From assembly GCF_016107655.1 (NCBI RefSeq), contig NZ_JABASX010000002.1, forward strand, positions 248,001-312,000: a stretch of 64,000 nt of DNA, given 5' to 3'. The position numbers and the translations under genes were made by a program. The notes below the pieces were generated by a model. The model was not told the origin of the DNA and searched no databases. It worked only from the letters and a program-made list of their open reading frames with translations. Source of the stretch: Brevibacterium antiquum. GTDB taxonomy: Bacteria > Actinomycetota > Actinomycetes > Actinomycetales > Brevibacteriaceae. Positions 7,183 to 16,119 of this stretch are shown one piece after another; position 1 is the stretch's first letter; every line of letters starts with the position of its first letter.

Positions 7183-8102
7183 TCGTCGCTTTCATCGACG
7201 ATCATCGTCACGAGTTCGGAGTCGAGCCAATCGTGCGCGCCCTGTCCGGGACTGCTGCACGGATTGCTGTGAGCTCGTATTACGCGTACAAGTTGCGTCA
7301 ACCATCAGCTCGGGCCCGGCGGGACCAGGCGCTGATGGTGGTGATCCAGGATGTGTATGAGGTGAACTACTCCTGCTACGGGGTGCGGAAGATGTGGAAG
7401 GCGATCAACCGCGACTACGCCGACCAGTTCGGTCCGGTGGCCCGCTGCACAGTGGAGCGGTTGATGCGCCAGTTGGGCATCGACGGAATCCGACGGAAGC
7501 GGAAGCGTCCGAAGACGGCCTCAGCCAGGGCTGAGGAGTGTCCGGATGATCTCGTCGAACGTGAGTTCGCAGCACCGGCGCCCAACTGTTTGTGGGTTGC
7601 GGATATTACGTATGTTCCGACGTCGGCTGGGTGGGTGTACACGACGTTCATCCTTGATGTCTTCCATCGGGAGATCGTCGGCTGGCAGGTGACGAACCAT
7701 ATGCGGGAGTCCCTGGCCAGGGACGCACTCACGATGGCTCTCGCTGCGAAATACCGGGCCGGTGAAGACGTCTCCGGGCTCGTGCACCACTCGGATCGCG
7801 GGGTGCAATTCCGGTCGATTCGCTATGGCGAGACCCTGGCGGAATCCGAGGTCGTGGCATCTGTGGGGTCGTGTGGGGACTCGTATGACAACGCGATGGC
7901 GGAGGCGCTGAACTCGGTCTACAAGGCGGAGTTGATTGACCGGAAGGTGTGGTCGGGGTTGATTGAGGTGATGGCGGAGACGTCGAAGTGGGTGGCTTGG
8001 TACAACCAGACACGATTGCATTCAGCGATCGGGTACTGTCCGCCTATAGCGGTCCATTCTGAATGGATCAACCAGTCCGCGGCAGACTCCGCGGCTGCTT
8101 AG
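7179..8102 (+). CDS. IS3-family transposase OrfB (DDE integrase domain)
   Basis: 307 residues with an HTH_21-like start and a complete retroviral-type integrase core. The catalytic residues are D in WVADITYV, D in HHSDRGVQF, and E in NAMAEALNS. The spacing between the last two is 35 residues, the D-D(35)E pattern of the family. No stop or frameshift is seen. The GTG start overlaps the OrfA stop by four bases. Confidence 0.92.
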   Translation: MIVAFIDDHRHEFGVEPIVRALSGTAARIAVSSYYAYKLRQPSARARRDQALMVVIQDVYEVNYSCYGVRKMWKAINRDYADQFGPVARCTVERLMRQLGIDGIRRKRKRPKTASARAEECPDDLVEREFAAPAPNCLWVADITYVPTSAGWVYTTFILDVFHREIVGWQVTNHMRESLARDALTMALAAKYRAGEDVSGLVHHSDRGVQFRSIRYGETLAESEVVASVGSCGDSYDNAMAEALNSVYKAELIDRKVWSGLIEVMAETSKWVAWYNQTRLHSAIGYCPPIAVHSEWINQSAADSAAA

Positions 8103-8518
8103 GAAACCAAGAAAAGGAGCCTCTACGAAACCCGGGGCTTGACAACCCTCCGATCGTGCCTGGATCCGCTGGACCAAAGAACTGACCTGGCGAGTAGTCG
8201 ACGTCGATGGCGAGGGACCGGTCGAGACGTGGGTGCAGGTCACCGAGGTCAATGGCGAGTACGTCCCCTTTGACTCACCGACGATCTTCCACAGTGATGG
8301 TGAACGAATCAATTCCACGTCGACCTTGCGCTTCCGAACCGAAGACGCGGTGAAAGGCTCACTGACAGACGCTGGCTTCGGCACCATCGACGTCCACGAC
8401 CTTCCCTATGCTCCCGGGCGCGGATGGCTGTTCATCGCTTCTGCCTGAGTCGCGCTGGATAACTTGAGTCGGCTTGGACAGATTCTGCCCTTCTGCGCTG
8501 TCGATCAAGGACTCGTTT

Positions 8519-8524
8519 TAGACT
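8519..8524 (+). promoter_or_regulatory. -10 box of the helicase gene (leaderless)
   Basis: TAGACT is followed by seven bases and then ATG 8532, with no ribosome-binding site. This is the pattern of a leaderless actinobacterial transcript. Confidence 0.5.
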
Positions 8525-8531
8525 GATTGCC

Positions 8532-11390
8532 ATGTCGATGCCCGAGGTGAAGCCAATGCGAGGTCACCGACCTCCGTTGCGCCGACACCAACGCGAGGCA
8601 CTTGACGCACTCACGAGTTCAGTCAGCGCCGACTCTCGCCGATCTTGGATCGTCCTGCCGCCGGGCGCAGGGAAGACCCGGGTCGGGCTCGAGCATGCGC
8701 AGCATCTGCTCACCAACGGACATGTCTCGAAGATTGTGGCCTTCGGCCCCAACACCGCCATCCAGACTCAGTGGGCGAACGCCTGGAACAGCCACAGTTC
8801 CGATCGCCTCGGCGAAGGTGCCGACAACGCCGCTGACGAGCCCGCCGCCGGAGGCACCGACCGCGCCGGACTCGACCGGAGACTCACCACCCAATTCACC
8901 GCTCTGACCTACCAATCGCTCGCTGTCTTCGATGACGACCGCGAAAGCACGAAGAACCTCCTCGACGAACTCGCCCCTGGAGGACGGGAACTCGTCGACC
9001 GCCTCGGCGATGTTGGACCTCTGCTGCTCATCCTCGACGAATGCCACCACCTGCTCGACGTGTGGGGCAGCCTGCTGACCGAACTCCTCGACCTGCTCCC
9101 TGAAGTCTGGGTGCTCGGACTCACAGCCACTCCTCCCGGAACAATGACGACAGCACAGTCAGAGCTGGTGACCGGACTGTTCTCCGACATTCGCTACTCC
9201 GCTACGATCCCTGCAGTCGTCAGAGAAGGCGATCTGGCTCCATTCGCGGACCTCGTGTGGGTGACGACCCCGACGAACGAGGAGAACAGCTGGCTATCGG
9301 GGCAAGCTGTGCGATTCACCGAACTCATCACCGACATCCTCGACCCCACTCAGGGCTCGGTGCCGTTCCTCGAATGGGTCGACAGGCGGTTCCTGGGCAC
9401 CCGAGAGCACGTTGTCAGTTGGGCGGCCATGAGCCGCTCGACACCGGAACTGTGCTCGGCTGCGCTGCGGCTGCACCACGCGGATCTGCTCCGTTTGCCT
9501 CCCGGTGCCAGTCCCGCCGAACAGCATCGCCGCAATCCCGATGCCGAGGACTGGGCGCTGCTCATCGACGATTGGATGCGCCACCACCTGATGGTCTCCG
9601 AGGAGGCAGAAGACATCGAACTCGCCGAGGTGATCCGTCGTGCCCTGCCCGCAATCGGGTACCGCTGGACCCGGAACGGCATACGGGCGGGACGATCACC
9701 CGTCGACCGCGTGATCGCCTACTCGGCGTCGAAGCCACAGGCGACGAGCGAGATCATCTGCGCCGAGGCGGCCAACCTTCAAGAACGCATGCGGATGCTG
9801 GTCCTCTGCGACTTCGAATCGCTGACAGCGACGCTGCCGGCCGACGTCAGCGGGGTGATCAGCGAACGCTCCGGTTCGGCCCTGCTCGTTCTCGAAACAC
9901 TCGTCTCCGATGCCCGCACCTCCGGCCTCCGACCACTGCTCGTCTCCGGCAAGACCGTGGCTGGAGCTCCGGAGGTGCTCGGCGAGCTGCGTGCTCGGAT
10001 TGCCGTATCCGACGAATCCCTGGCTTCTCGCTTGCAGGTGAGCGAACCGGTATCTGGAATCAGCCGACTCGAGGGTCCGTGGACCAGCCGGACGTGGGTT
10101 CCCTATGTGACCGACTTCCTCACCACGGGCAGGACTCAGGTGCTCATCGGCACCCGTGCCCTCCTCGGCGAAGGTTGGGATGCACCGGCCATCACCGGAT
10201 TGATCGACTTGAGCACCGCGACCACACCGACGGCGGTGACGCAGACCCGCGGTCGTGCGCTGCGGCGAGACCCTGACCAGGCACACAAGGTCGGGCTCAA
10301 CTGGACCGTCGTCTGCGTCAGCCCCGATCACCCACGCGGTAACCAGGACTGGGGGCGTCTCGTGCGCAAACACGACGGCTTCTTCGGCACGGATTCTGAG
10401 GGTGAGGTCGTCGACGGAGTGGCTCATATCGATTCCGCGTTCTCGCCCTACGAGCCTCCGCTTCCCGATATGGCAGACGAGATCAACGCGCGGATGATCG
10501 CCCGCTCCCAAGACCGCGGGGAGATCGCCCAGCGGTGGCAGGTCGGCAGTGACTATCAAGACGAGGAGATGCGCTCGGTGCGAATCCTTCAGCGCACCGG
10601 CCATCGACGCACCGAACAGTCGAGCCTCACCTCAGCCGACCCCGTTCGCAACGGCGATGTCAGCGTTTTGCCGCGCCACCTCGGCGGGGATCCGGGGCAC
10701 ATCCTGCCATTCCGAGTGAGGACTGCCACGGTCGTGGCCTGGATGGGACTTGGACTGATTCTCCTGCTGCTGGGTGTGGCGCTCGGCGGCATCGGCGGTG
10801 TGGTGCTCACGGTGCTCGGCTTCGGACTCTGGGTGAGCCTGCCGGTGGTGCTGTCCGTAGCCGGAAAACGACGAACTCGGCTCTATGCTCAGCCGCCGAC
10901 GGTGGGCCAACTTGCCGGTGCCGTCGCCGATGCCCTGCACAGTGCGGGGTTGAGCAAGACAGGATCGGACTCGGTGCGTGTACGCGTCGACGCGAGTGGG
11001 GATCTGCGGTGTCATCTCGATGCGGAAGCCCAGTCCGCGGAGGTCTTCGCGCTCGCCCTCGACGAGGCGGTGTCCCCGATCGCCGACCCGAGGTATCTGG
11101 TTCCTCGCTGGTCTCTGCCGCAGTCATCGATTGGAGCGCGCGGACTGTGGGAACGTCTGAAGGTCGGGTGGTCGAATGCGCAGCAGAGCGATCCGGTCTG
11201 GCACGCGGTGCCTTCAGCTCTCGGCACGAGAAGAGAATCGGCAATAGCGTATTCGCGAGCGTGGAACCGGTGGATCGGCGGCGGTGAAGCGGTCTACACG
11301 AGGAACCCGGAAGGCGCAGGCGTCCTCACCGCATATCGCGGAACGAATCCGATGCAGATGACTTCTGTGCTGCGGACATCCTGGCGCTGA
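8532..11390 (+). CDS. SF2 DEAD/DEAH-type helicase with C-terminal membrane segments
   Basis: 952 residues. Superfamily 2 motifs are visible: motif I PPGAGKT (43-49), motif II DECHH (169-173), motif III GLTATPP (about 194-200), and a late motif VI TQTRGRALRRD. An acidic, poorly conserved insert follows motif I (about residues 90-118). After the helicase core, around residues 735-785, come two strongly hydrophobic stretches (GLGLILLLLGVALGGIGG and a second about 15 residues later). A soluble C-terminal domain of about 150 residues follows. Such helicases act on nucleic acid; membrane anchoring is unusual. The gene stands alone between the methyltransferase pseudogene and poxB, with a leaderless-type promoter. 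The function is not known; a defence role is possible but unsupported. Confidence 0.8.
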   Translation: MSMPEVKPMRGHRPPLRRHQREALDALTSSVSADSRRSWIVLPPGAGKTRVGLEHAQHLLTNGHVSKIVAFGPNTAIQTQWANAWNSHSSDRLGEGADNAADEPAAGGTDRAGLDRRLTTQFTALTYQSLAVFDDDRESTKNLLDELAPGGRELVDRLGDVGPLLLILDECHHLLDVWGSLLTELLDLLPEVWVLGLTATPPGTMTTAQSELVTGLFSDIRYSATIPAVVREGDLAPFADLVWVTTPTNEENSWLSGQAVRFTELITDILDPTQGSVPFLEWVDRRFLGTREHVVSWAAMSRSTPELCSAALRLHHADLLRLPPGASPAEQHRRNPDAEDWALLIDDWMRHHLMVSEEAEDIELAEVIRRALPAIGYRWTRNGIRAGRSPVDRVIAYSASKPQATSEIICAEAANLQERMRMLVLCDFESLTATLPADVSGVISERSGSALLVLETLVSDARTSGLRPLLVSGKTVAGAPEVLGELRARIAVSDESLASRLQVSEPVSGISRLEGPWTSRTWVPYVTDFLTTGRTQVLIGTRALLGEGWDAPAITGLIDLSTATTPTAVTQTRGRALRRDPDQAHKVGLNWTVVCVSPDHPRGNQDWGRLVRKHDGFFGTDSEGEVVDGVAHIDSAFSPYEPPLPDMADEINARMIARSQDRGEIAQRWQVGSDYQDEEMRSVRILQRTGHRRTEQSSLTSADPVRNGDVSVLPRHLGGDPGHILPFRVRTATVVAWMGLGLILLLLGVALGGIGGVVLTVLGFGLWVSLPVVLSVAGKRRTRLYAQPPTVGQLAGAVADALHSAGLSKTGSDSVRVRVDASGDLRCHLDAEAQSAEVFALALDEAVSPIADPRYLVPRWSLPQSSIGARGLWERLKVGWSNAQQSDPVWHAVPSALGTRRESAIAYSRAWNRWIGGGEAVYTRNPEGAGVLTAYRGTNPMQMTSVLRTSWR

Positions 11391-11581
11391 GCTTCGGGCC
11401 GTGTGCTTCGGACATTGTCGCATGGTCCGGCGGTGCTGTCTCTGACTTCACATGCCCGACCGCTGACCTCGGGGCTAGACTGAAACCGCGGTACCAGCCT
11501 GCGTCGGCACTCTGACTGGGATGCTGACGGGGTCCACCCAGGAGCTGAGAGAGCTCCACGTGTTTCAACGGAAGGAATCCT

Positions 11582-13297
11582 ATGCCCACCGTCGCCAGAA
11601 ACATCGTCGATACCCTCGTGGCCAGCGGAGTCAAGAGGGTCTACGGGATCCCGGGAGATTCGCTCAACGGTTTCACTGATGCCCTGCGCGTCAACCCACA
11701 GCTCGAATGGGTCCAAGTCCGCCACGAAGAGGCGGCATCCTTCGCCGCCAGTGGCGAGGCCGCACTGACCGGTGAACTCGCCGTCTGCGCAGGCAGCTGC
11801 GGGCCGGGTAACCTCCACCTCATCAACGGACTCTACGACGCCCAGCGCTCCCGCGTGCCTGTTCTCGCGATCGCCGCTCACATCCCCAGCGATGAGATCG
11901 GCTCGGGCTACTTCCAAGAGACCCATCCAACCGACATCTTCCGCGAGTGCAGTGTCTACCTCGAACACGTGGCCACCGCGGAGCAGATGCCCCGCCTGTT
12001 GCGCATCGCCATGCGCGAGGCCATCGAGAAGCGCGGCGTCGCTGTCCTCGTCATCCCTGGCGACATTGCCCTGACGGAGATCAATGCCGCCGCCGAGGTG
12101 GTCAATTCTTATCCCTCGCATATGATCCCTGCAGAATCCCAAGTGGAGGCGGCTGCAAAGGCACTGAACAAGGGCAAGAAGACGACGATCCTTGCCGGTG
12201 CCGGTACAGAAGGTGCCCACGACGAGCTCATCGCTATCGCGGAGAAGCTGCAGGCGCCGATCGTCCACGCGTTGCGTGGCAAGGAATTCATCGAATACGA
12301 CAACCCGTATGACGTGGGCATGACCGGACTTCTCGGCTTCTCCTCCGGTTATCACGCACTCAAAGGCTGCGACACTCTGCTTATGCTGGGCACCGGTCTT
12401 CCGTACCAGCAGTTCTATCCTGACGATGCGACGGTCATCCAAGTCGACATCCGAGGCTCCCAGATCGGACGGCGGACCCAGGTCGACATCGGACTGGTGG
12501 GTACGGTCGCTGATACTGTTGACTCCCTCCTTCCCCTGATCAAACCGAACCGCAGCAGCTCGCATCTCAAAGCGATGACCAAGCACTATGCGAAGACTCG
12601 TAAGGAACTCGATGAGCTCGCGACTCCGTCGAAGCGGACGATTCACCCGCAGTACCTGACGCGTCTGATCGACGAGATGGCCGACGAAGATGCTGTGTTC
12701 ATCCCCGATGTCGGATCCCCCGTGACCTGGGCAGCCAGGTATCTGACCATGAATGGCAAGCGCCGGCTGATCGGTTCCTTCAGCCACGGTTCCATGGCTA
12801 ATGCCCTCTCGCAGAGCGTCGGTGCGCAGTCGGCCTACCCTGACCGGCAGGTCGTCGCTCTGGCAGGTGATGGCGGGCTGGCCATGCTCCTCGGTGAGTT
12901 GCTGACCTTGACTCAGAACAAGCTGCCGGTCAAGACCGTCGTCTACAACAACTCCTCACTGAACTTCGTGGAGCTGGAGATGAAGGCCGCTGGATTCGTC
13001 ACCTTCGGAACGGAGCTGGACAACCCGGATTTCTCCACCATTGCCGAGGCGGTCGGCATCAAGGGCTTCCGTGTCGAGAAGTCCAAGGACCTGCCGAAGG
13101 TCGTCAAGGAGTTCCTCGCTTACGACGGCGCTGCGGTCCTCGATGTGGTCACCGAACGGCAGGAGCTGTCGATGCCGCCGACGATCACCGCCGAACAGGC
13201 CAAGGGCTTCGCCCTCTATGCGGTCCGCACGGTGATGTCGGGCAAGGGCGACGAACTCATCGACCTAGCCCAGGCAAACATCCGTCAGCTGTTCTGA
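11582..13297 (+). CDS. poxB: Pyruvate dehydrogenase (quinone) / pyruvate oxidase, PoxB type
   Basis: 571 residues, the usual PoxB length. It is a thiamine-diphosphate enzyme that decarboxylates pyruvate to acetate and CO2 and passes electrons to the membrane quinone pool. Seen: the N-terminal ThDP pyrimidine domain with GIPGDSLNGF and the activating glutamate in RHEEAASFAA; a central FAD-binding domain; and a C-terminal ThDP domain with the GDGG-L-x14-15-N-type metal motif (ALAGDGGLAM ... VVYNNS). The protein ends in a helix that in the family contacts the membrane. GGAAGGA before ATG 11582 is a good ribosome-binding site. It is monocistronic, followed by a long stem-loop shared with the convergent rib operon. 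Confidence 0.93.
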   Translation: MPTVARNIVDTLVASGVKRVYGIPGDSLNGFTDALRVNPQLEWVQVRHEEAASFAASGEAALTGELAVCAGSCGPGNLHLINGLYDAQRSRVPVLAIAAHIPSDEIGSGYFQETHPTDIFRECSVYLEHVATAEQMPRLLRIAMREAIEKRGVAVLVIPGDIALTEINAAAEVVNSYPSHMIPAESQVEAAAKALNKGKKTTILAGAGTEGAHDELIAIAEKLQAPIVHALRGKEFIEYDNPYDVGMTGLLGFSSGYHALKGCDTLLMLGTGLPYQQFYPDDATVIQVDIRGSQIGRRTQVDIGLVGTVADTVDSLLPLIKPNRSSSHLKAMTKHYAKTRKELDELATPSKRTIHPQYLTRLIDEMADEDAVFIPDVGSPVTWAARYLTMNGKRRLIGSFSHGSMANALSQSVGAQSAYPDRQVVALAGDGGLAMLLGELLTLTQNKLPVKTVVYNNSSLNFVELEMKAAGFVTFGTELDNPDFSTIAEAVGIKGFRVEKSKDLPKVVKEFLAYDGAAVLDVVTERQELSMPPTITAEQAKGFALYAVRTVMSGKGDELIDLAQANIRQLF

Positions 13298-13308
13298 GGG
13301 TCGCGCCC

Positions 13309-13370
13309 AAACGGTCGGTAAGTCCGAGTCGAATCTGAGCTTGTCAGCGACTCGGACTTACCGACCGTTT
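13309..13370. terminator. Bidirectional terminator between poxB and ribH
   Basis: A perfect 23-bp inverted repeat (13309-13331 and 13348-13370) with a 16-nt loop lies between two convergent genes. The outer bases are A-rich on the left and T-rich on the right (AAACGG ... CCGTTT), so the hairpin can end transcription in both directions. Confidence 0.7.
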
Positions 13371-13384
13371 GAGTTGCAGCGTTT

Positions 13385-13855
13385 TCACACGATCGGGTAG
13401 TCCGCCAGAGCCTGCGCCGTGACCAGGGCGGCGGTCATGGCTTCGTGGCCCTTGTCTTCCTGAGAGCCTTCGAGTCCGGCACGGTCGAGTCCCTGCTGCT
13501 CGGTGTCGCAGGTCAGCACTCCGAATCCGACCGGTTTGCGGGTGTCGATGGCAACGCGATTGAGGCCATCAGTGGCGGCCTGGCAGACATAGTCGAAGTG
13601 CGGGGTGCCGCCGCGGATGACGACGCCGAGGGCGACGACTGCGTCGAAGTGCGGTGCCAGGCGTGCCGCAGCGATGGGCAGCTCGAAGCTTCCTGGGACC
13701 CGCACCAGGGTGGCCTGGGCGCCGGCTTCGGCGGCCGCCCGCTTGGCTCCGTCGCACAGACCGTCCATGATCTGTGTGTGCCAGGATGCTGCGATGATGG
13801 CGACTCGAGTATCGGCCGCGGAAGCAGTGAGCTCGGGTGCTCCGGAGTGTGCCAT
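13385..13855 (-). CDS. ribH: 6,7-dimethyl-8-ribityllumazine synthase
   Basis: 156 residues. It condenses the ribityl-aminouracil with 3,4-dihydroxy-2-butanone 4-phosphate, the penultimate step of riboflavin synthesis. The sequence shows the family order: [12 protein letters not shown] at the start, [11 protein letters not shown], the phosphate-binding [16 protein letters not shown] with the catalytic histidine region, and [16 protein letters not shown] near the end. It is the last gene of the minus-strand rib operon, 130 bp after ribBA. The spacer contains a 12-base direct repeat (13930-13941 and 13946-13957) and no recognisable gene. Confidence 0.95.
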   Translation of the reverse strand: MAHSGAPELTASAADTRVAIIAASWHTQIMDGLCDGAKRAAAEAGAQATLVRVPGSFELPIAAARLAPHFDAVVALGVVIRGGTPHFDYVCQAATDGLNRVAIDTRKPVGFGVLTCDTEQQGLDRAGLEGSQEDKGHEAMTAALVTAQALADYPIV

Positions 13856-13985
13856 GGGATTGTCCTTTCGTGCCGGCCGTGATGGCCGGAAAAGTCAGTG
13901 GTGATGAGCGCGAATCGGTTGAAGTGCCTGATCAGCAGTGGCGCCGATCAGCAGTGGTGCTTCTCAGCGATGGACGCCGAGGTTC

Positions 13986-15365
13986 TCAGGACACGGCGGT
14001 GTCGGCCGGCCTCGTGCCGACCACTGAGGGCAGGGTCAGGGTATGGTGCATGCGCTTGCGCTTGGTGTTCAGGTAGTTCGAGTTCTCCGGCCGCGCTGGG
14101 ATCTCAAGCGGAACGACGGCCTCGATCGTGATTCCCAGTGCTTCGAGCGCCCGGGTCTTGTCCGGGTTGTTCGTCAGCAGACGGATGCGAGTCAGGCCGA
14201 TGGAGCGCAGGATCTCCGCGGCTGCACGGTAGTCACGGTCATCGTCGTGGAAGCCGAGCTCACGGTTCGCATCCACGGTGTCCAGCCCCCGATCCTGCAG
14301 GGCGTAGGCGCGGAGTTTGTTGCTCAGCCCGATTCCGCGGCCCTCGTGACCGGTCATGTAGATCACGGCACCACCCTCGTCGGAGATGCGCTGCAGTGCC
14401 AGATCCAGCTGCTCCCCGCAGTCGCAGCGGTGAGATCCGAAGACATCCCCGGTCAGGCACTCCGAATGCACTCGAACCAGGGGAGCGGGCCCGCGAAGTG
14501 AAGGCTCCTGACCCGCCGGTTCATGGGTAACGGCGGCAGAATCGATCCCGGAGAACACGCCGAGGTGGTCGTGGCCGTCGATCGTGAATGCGCGGGCATT
14601 GAAGCTCCCGTGCTTCGTCGGCAGCGGCACCTCCGCCGAGACTTCGATCGCTCGTGGGTTCGCGCCCGACTCATGAGTTGAGCTATGGCCCGATGATCCG
14701 GCGTCCGGCCGTTCGGCATTCACGGAGTGTTCGCGATCCGACTCATTCAGGTAGTCGATGAGTCCTTCGATCGAGACCATGACCAGCTTGTGGGCATCGG
14801 CGAACTCGCGCAGGGAGTCGAAGCGCATCATCGAACCGTCGTCATGGACGACCTCGCCGATCATCGCCACGGGAGTAGCCCCGGCCAGCCGTGCGAACTC
14901 GACTCCAGCCTCTGTGTGCCCTGGGCGTTCACGGACTCCACCGGACTTTGCGATGAGCGGGAACACGTGCCCGGGGCGTGTGATCGATGCCGGATCGGGG
15001 ACTGCCGCGGCAAGGTGGCGTCCGGTCAGGGCGCGCTCGGCGGCACTGATTCCGGTGGTCACGCCGACCGCGTCGCAGCTGATCGTGTACGCGGTGCCCT
15101 TCGGGTCTTCGTTCGCGGAGACCATGGGCGGCAGTTCGAGTGCGGCGGCACGCTCAGCATCCATGGGCGCACAGATGACTCCGGAGGTGTAACGGACGAA
15201 GAAGCCCATGGTGGCCGCCTCGGCGAACCCGGCGGCCATAATGAGGTCGCCTTCGTTCTCGCGGTCCTCGTCATCGACGACGACGATGGGCTGACCCGTG
15301 GCAAAGGCAGCGATTGCGTCTTCGATCGGATCGAGGCGAGCAGCGCTCGGGGTGGTCTCAGTCAT
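13986..15365 (-). CDS. ribBA: Bifunctional DHBP synthase / GTP cyclohydrolase II
   Basis: 459 residues. The N-terminal half carries DDEDRENEGDLIMA and RPGHVFPLIA, the signatures of 3,4-dihydroxy-2-butanone 4-phosphate synthase. The C-terminal half has CLTGDVFGSHRCDCGEQL, the zinc-binding cysteines of GTP cyclohydrolase II, and GHEGRGIGL. A linker of about 35 residues rich in Ser, Glu and Ala separates the domains and is longer than usual. Together they supply both precursors of lumazine. The start overlaps the end of ribE by eight bases, so the two are translationally coupled. Confidence 0.95.
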   Translation of the reverse strand: MTETTPSAARLDPIEDAIAAFATGQPIVVVDDEDRENEGDLIMAAGFAEAATMGFFVRYTSGVICAPMDAERAAALELPPMVSANEDPKGTAYTISCDAVGVTTGISAAERALTGRHLAAAVPDPASITRPGHVFPLIAKSGGVRERPGHTEAGVEFARLAGATPVAMIGEVVHDDGSMMRFDSLREFADAHKLVMVSIEGLIDYLNESDREHSVNAERPDAGSSGHSSTHESGANPRAIEVSAEVPLPTKHGSFNARAFTIDGHDHLGVFSGIDSAAVTHEPAGQEPSLRGPAPLVRVHSECLTGDVFGSHRCDCGEQLDLALQRISDEGGAVIYMTGHEGRGIGLSNKLRAYALQDRGLDTVDANRELGFHDDDRDYRAAAEILRSIGLTRIRLLTNNPDKTRALEALGITIEAVVPLEIPARPENSNYLNTKRKRMHHTLTLPSVVGTRPADTAVS

Positions 15366-16077
15366 GGTCGGCTCCTCGTCGGGTGCTGTTGGTTGAGTTG
15401 AAGACTGTGGTCGTTTCCGGGGCAGTGCCGAATGACAGAAGGCGGGCGGTGTACTTCGCGAGCACGTCCACCTCGACGTTGACCGGATCGCCGGGGGCCA
15501 GATCGCCGAACGTGGTGTGGGTCAACGTGGCCGGGATGAGTCCGACCTCGACCCAGGCGCTGGTCTCGCCGGGTTCTGATACGGCGGTCAGCGTCAGCGA
15601 GACGCCGTTGAGGGCGATGGAGCCCTTGGTGGCGGTGTAAGGAGCCAGAGAGTTCGGGATGCCGATGCGCAATGTCGACCACTCGTCGAAGTCGTCGCGG
15701 CTCAGCAGTTCACCGCACCCGTCGACATGTCCCTGCACCACATGCCCATCGAAGCGCCCCGAGGCGGGTGTGCACCTCTCCAGGTTGACCCGGTCCCCGG
15801 TGCGCAAGGCTCCCAGCCCGGTCAGTCGCAGGGTCTCGCCCATCACTTCGGCGGTGAAGGGCCCTTGCACCTCGGCGGTGAAGGCACCCAGCGACTCGCC
15901 AGGCGGCGAGGATGCTTCGTCCCTGACCGAGGTCAGACACACGCCGTTGACGGCAAGTGAGCCGCCGAGGCCGAGGTCGTCGACGAGTCCCTTGGCGTCG
16001 ATGGTGATGACTGCCGAATCGTCCATGCGGTCGATGGCTGCGACGATGCCGAGCTCTTCGATGATGCCGGTGAACAT
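15358..16077 (-). CDS. ribE: Riboflavin synthase, alpha chain
   Basis: 239 residues, somewhat longer than the usual 200-215. It dismutates two lumazines to riboflavin. The two lumazine-binding repeats are visible: MFTGIIEELG with LAVNGVCLTS, and the second with IALNGVSLTLT. The first half contains a Ser/Pro/Gly-rich insert followed by the near-duplicate AFTAEVQGPFTAEV (around residues 65-80), which accounts for the extra length. It lies between ribD (42-bp gap) and ribBA (8-bp overlap). Confidence 0.93.
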   Translation of the reverse strand: MFTGIIEELGIVAAIDRMDDSAVITIDAKGLVDDLGLGGSLAVNGVCLTSVRDEASSPPGESLGAFTAEVQGPFTAEVMGETLRLTGLGALRTGDRVNLERCTPASGRFDGHVVQGHVDGCGELLSRDDFDEWSTLRIGIPNSLAPYTATKGSIALNGVSLTLTAVSEPGETSAWVEVGLIPATLTHTTFGDLAPGDPVNVEVDVLAKYTARLLSFGTAPETTTVFNSTNSTRRGADHD

Positions 16078-16119
16078 GTGCCCTCCGAGTGAGTGTGCGT
16101 TCAGTGAGTAGTTGGTGCG

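Larger units (their letters stand above)
6817..8144 (+). mobile_element. IS3-family insertion sequence, apparently intact
   Basis: 1328 bp bounded by imperfect inverted ends. The left end reads TGAATCGCCCCGGG; the complement of the right end reads TGTCAAGCCCCGGG. ACC at 6814-6816 and 8145-8147 is a 3-bp target duplication, as IS3-family elements make. Both transposase frames are complete, so the copy could still be active. Confidence 0.9.
6380..8448 (+). pseudogene. SAM-dependent methyltransferase, disrupted by IS3-family insertion
   Basis: The 5' part (6380-6816) encodes DPRLAGVYDSLDPDR, then VLDVGCGTGTLASLLA, the glycine-rich SAM motif I of class I methyltransferases, and ends at FEARR. 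The 3' part (8145-8448) continues with WIRWTKELTW and a C-terminal beta-sheet ending at TGA 8446. Removing 6817-8144 and one copy of the ACC duplication joins the two parts in frame, giving an uninterrupted protein. The gene is therefore a recent insertional pseudogene. Its promoter was also hit by the IS5-like element 10 bp before the start. The substrate of the original enzyme is unknown. Confidence 0.9.

Noticed and set aside
1906..8144. Composite transposon formed by the IS5-like and IS3-family elements
   Set aside because: The two elements belong to different families with different ends. The IS3 element has its own target duplication inside the methyltransferase gene, so they inserted independently.
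11480..11560. Possible thiamine pyrophosphate riboswitch before poxB (stretches with CTGAG and ACCAG-like pieces)
   Set aside because: The conserved blocks are not in the right order and the core around the CTGAGA motif is absent. PoxB uses thiamine diphosphate only as a cofactor.
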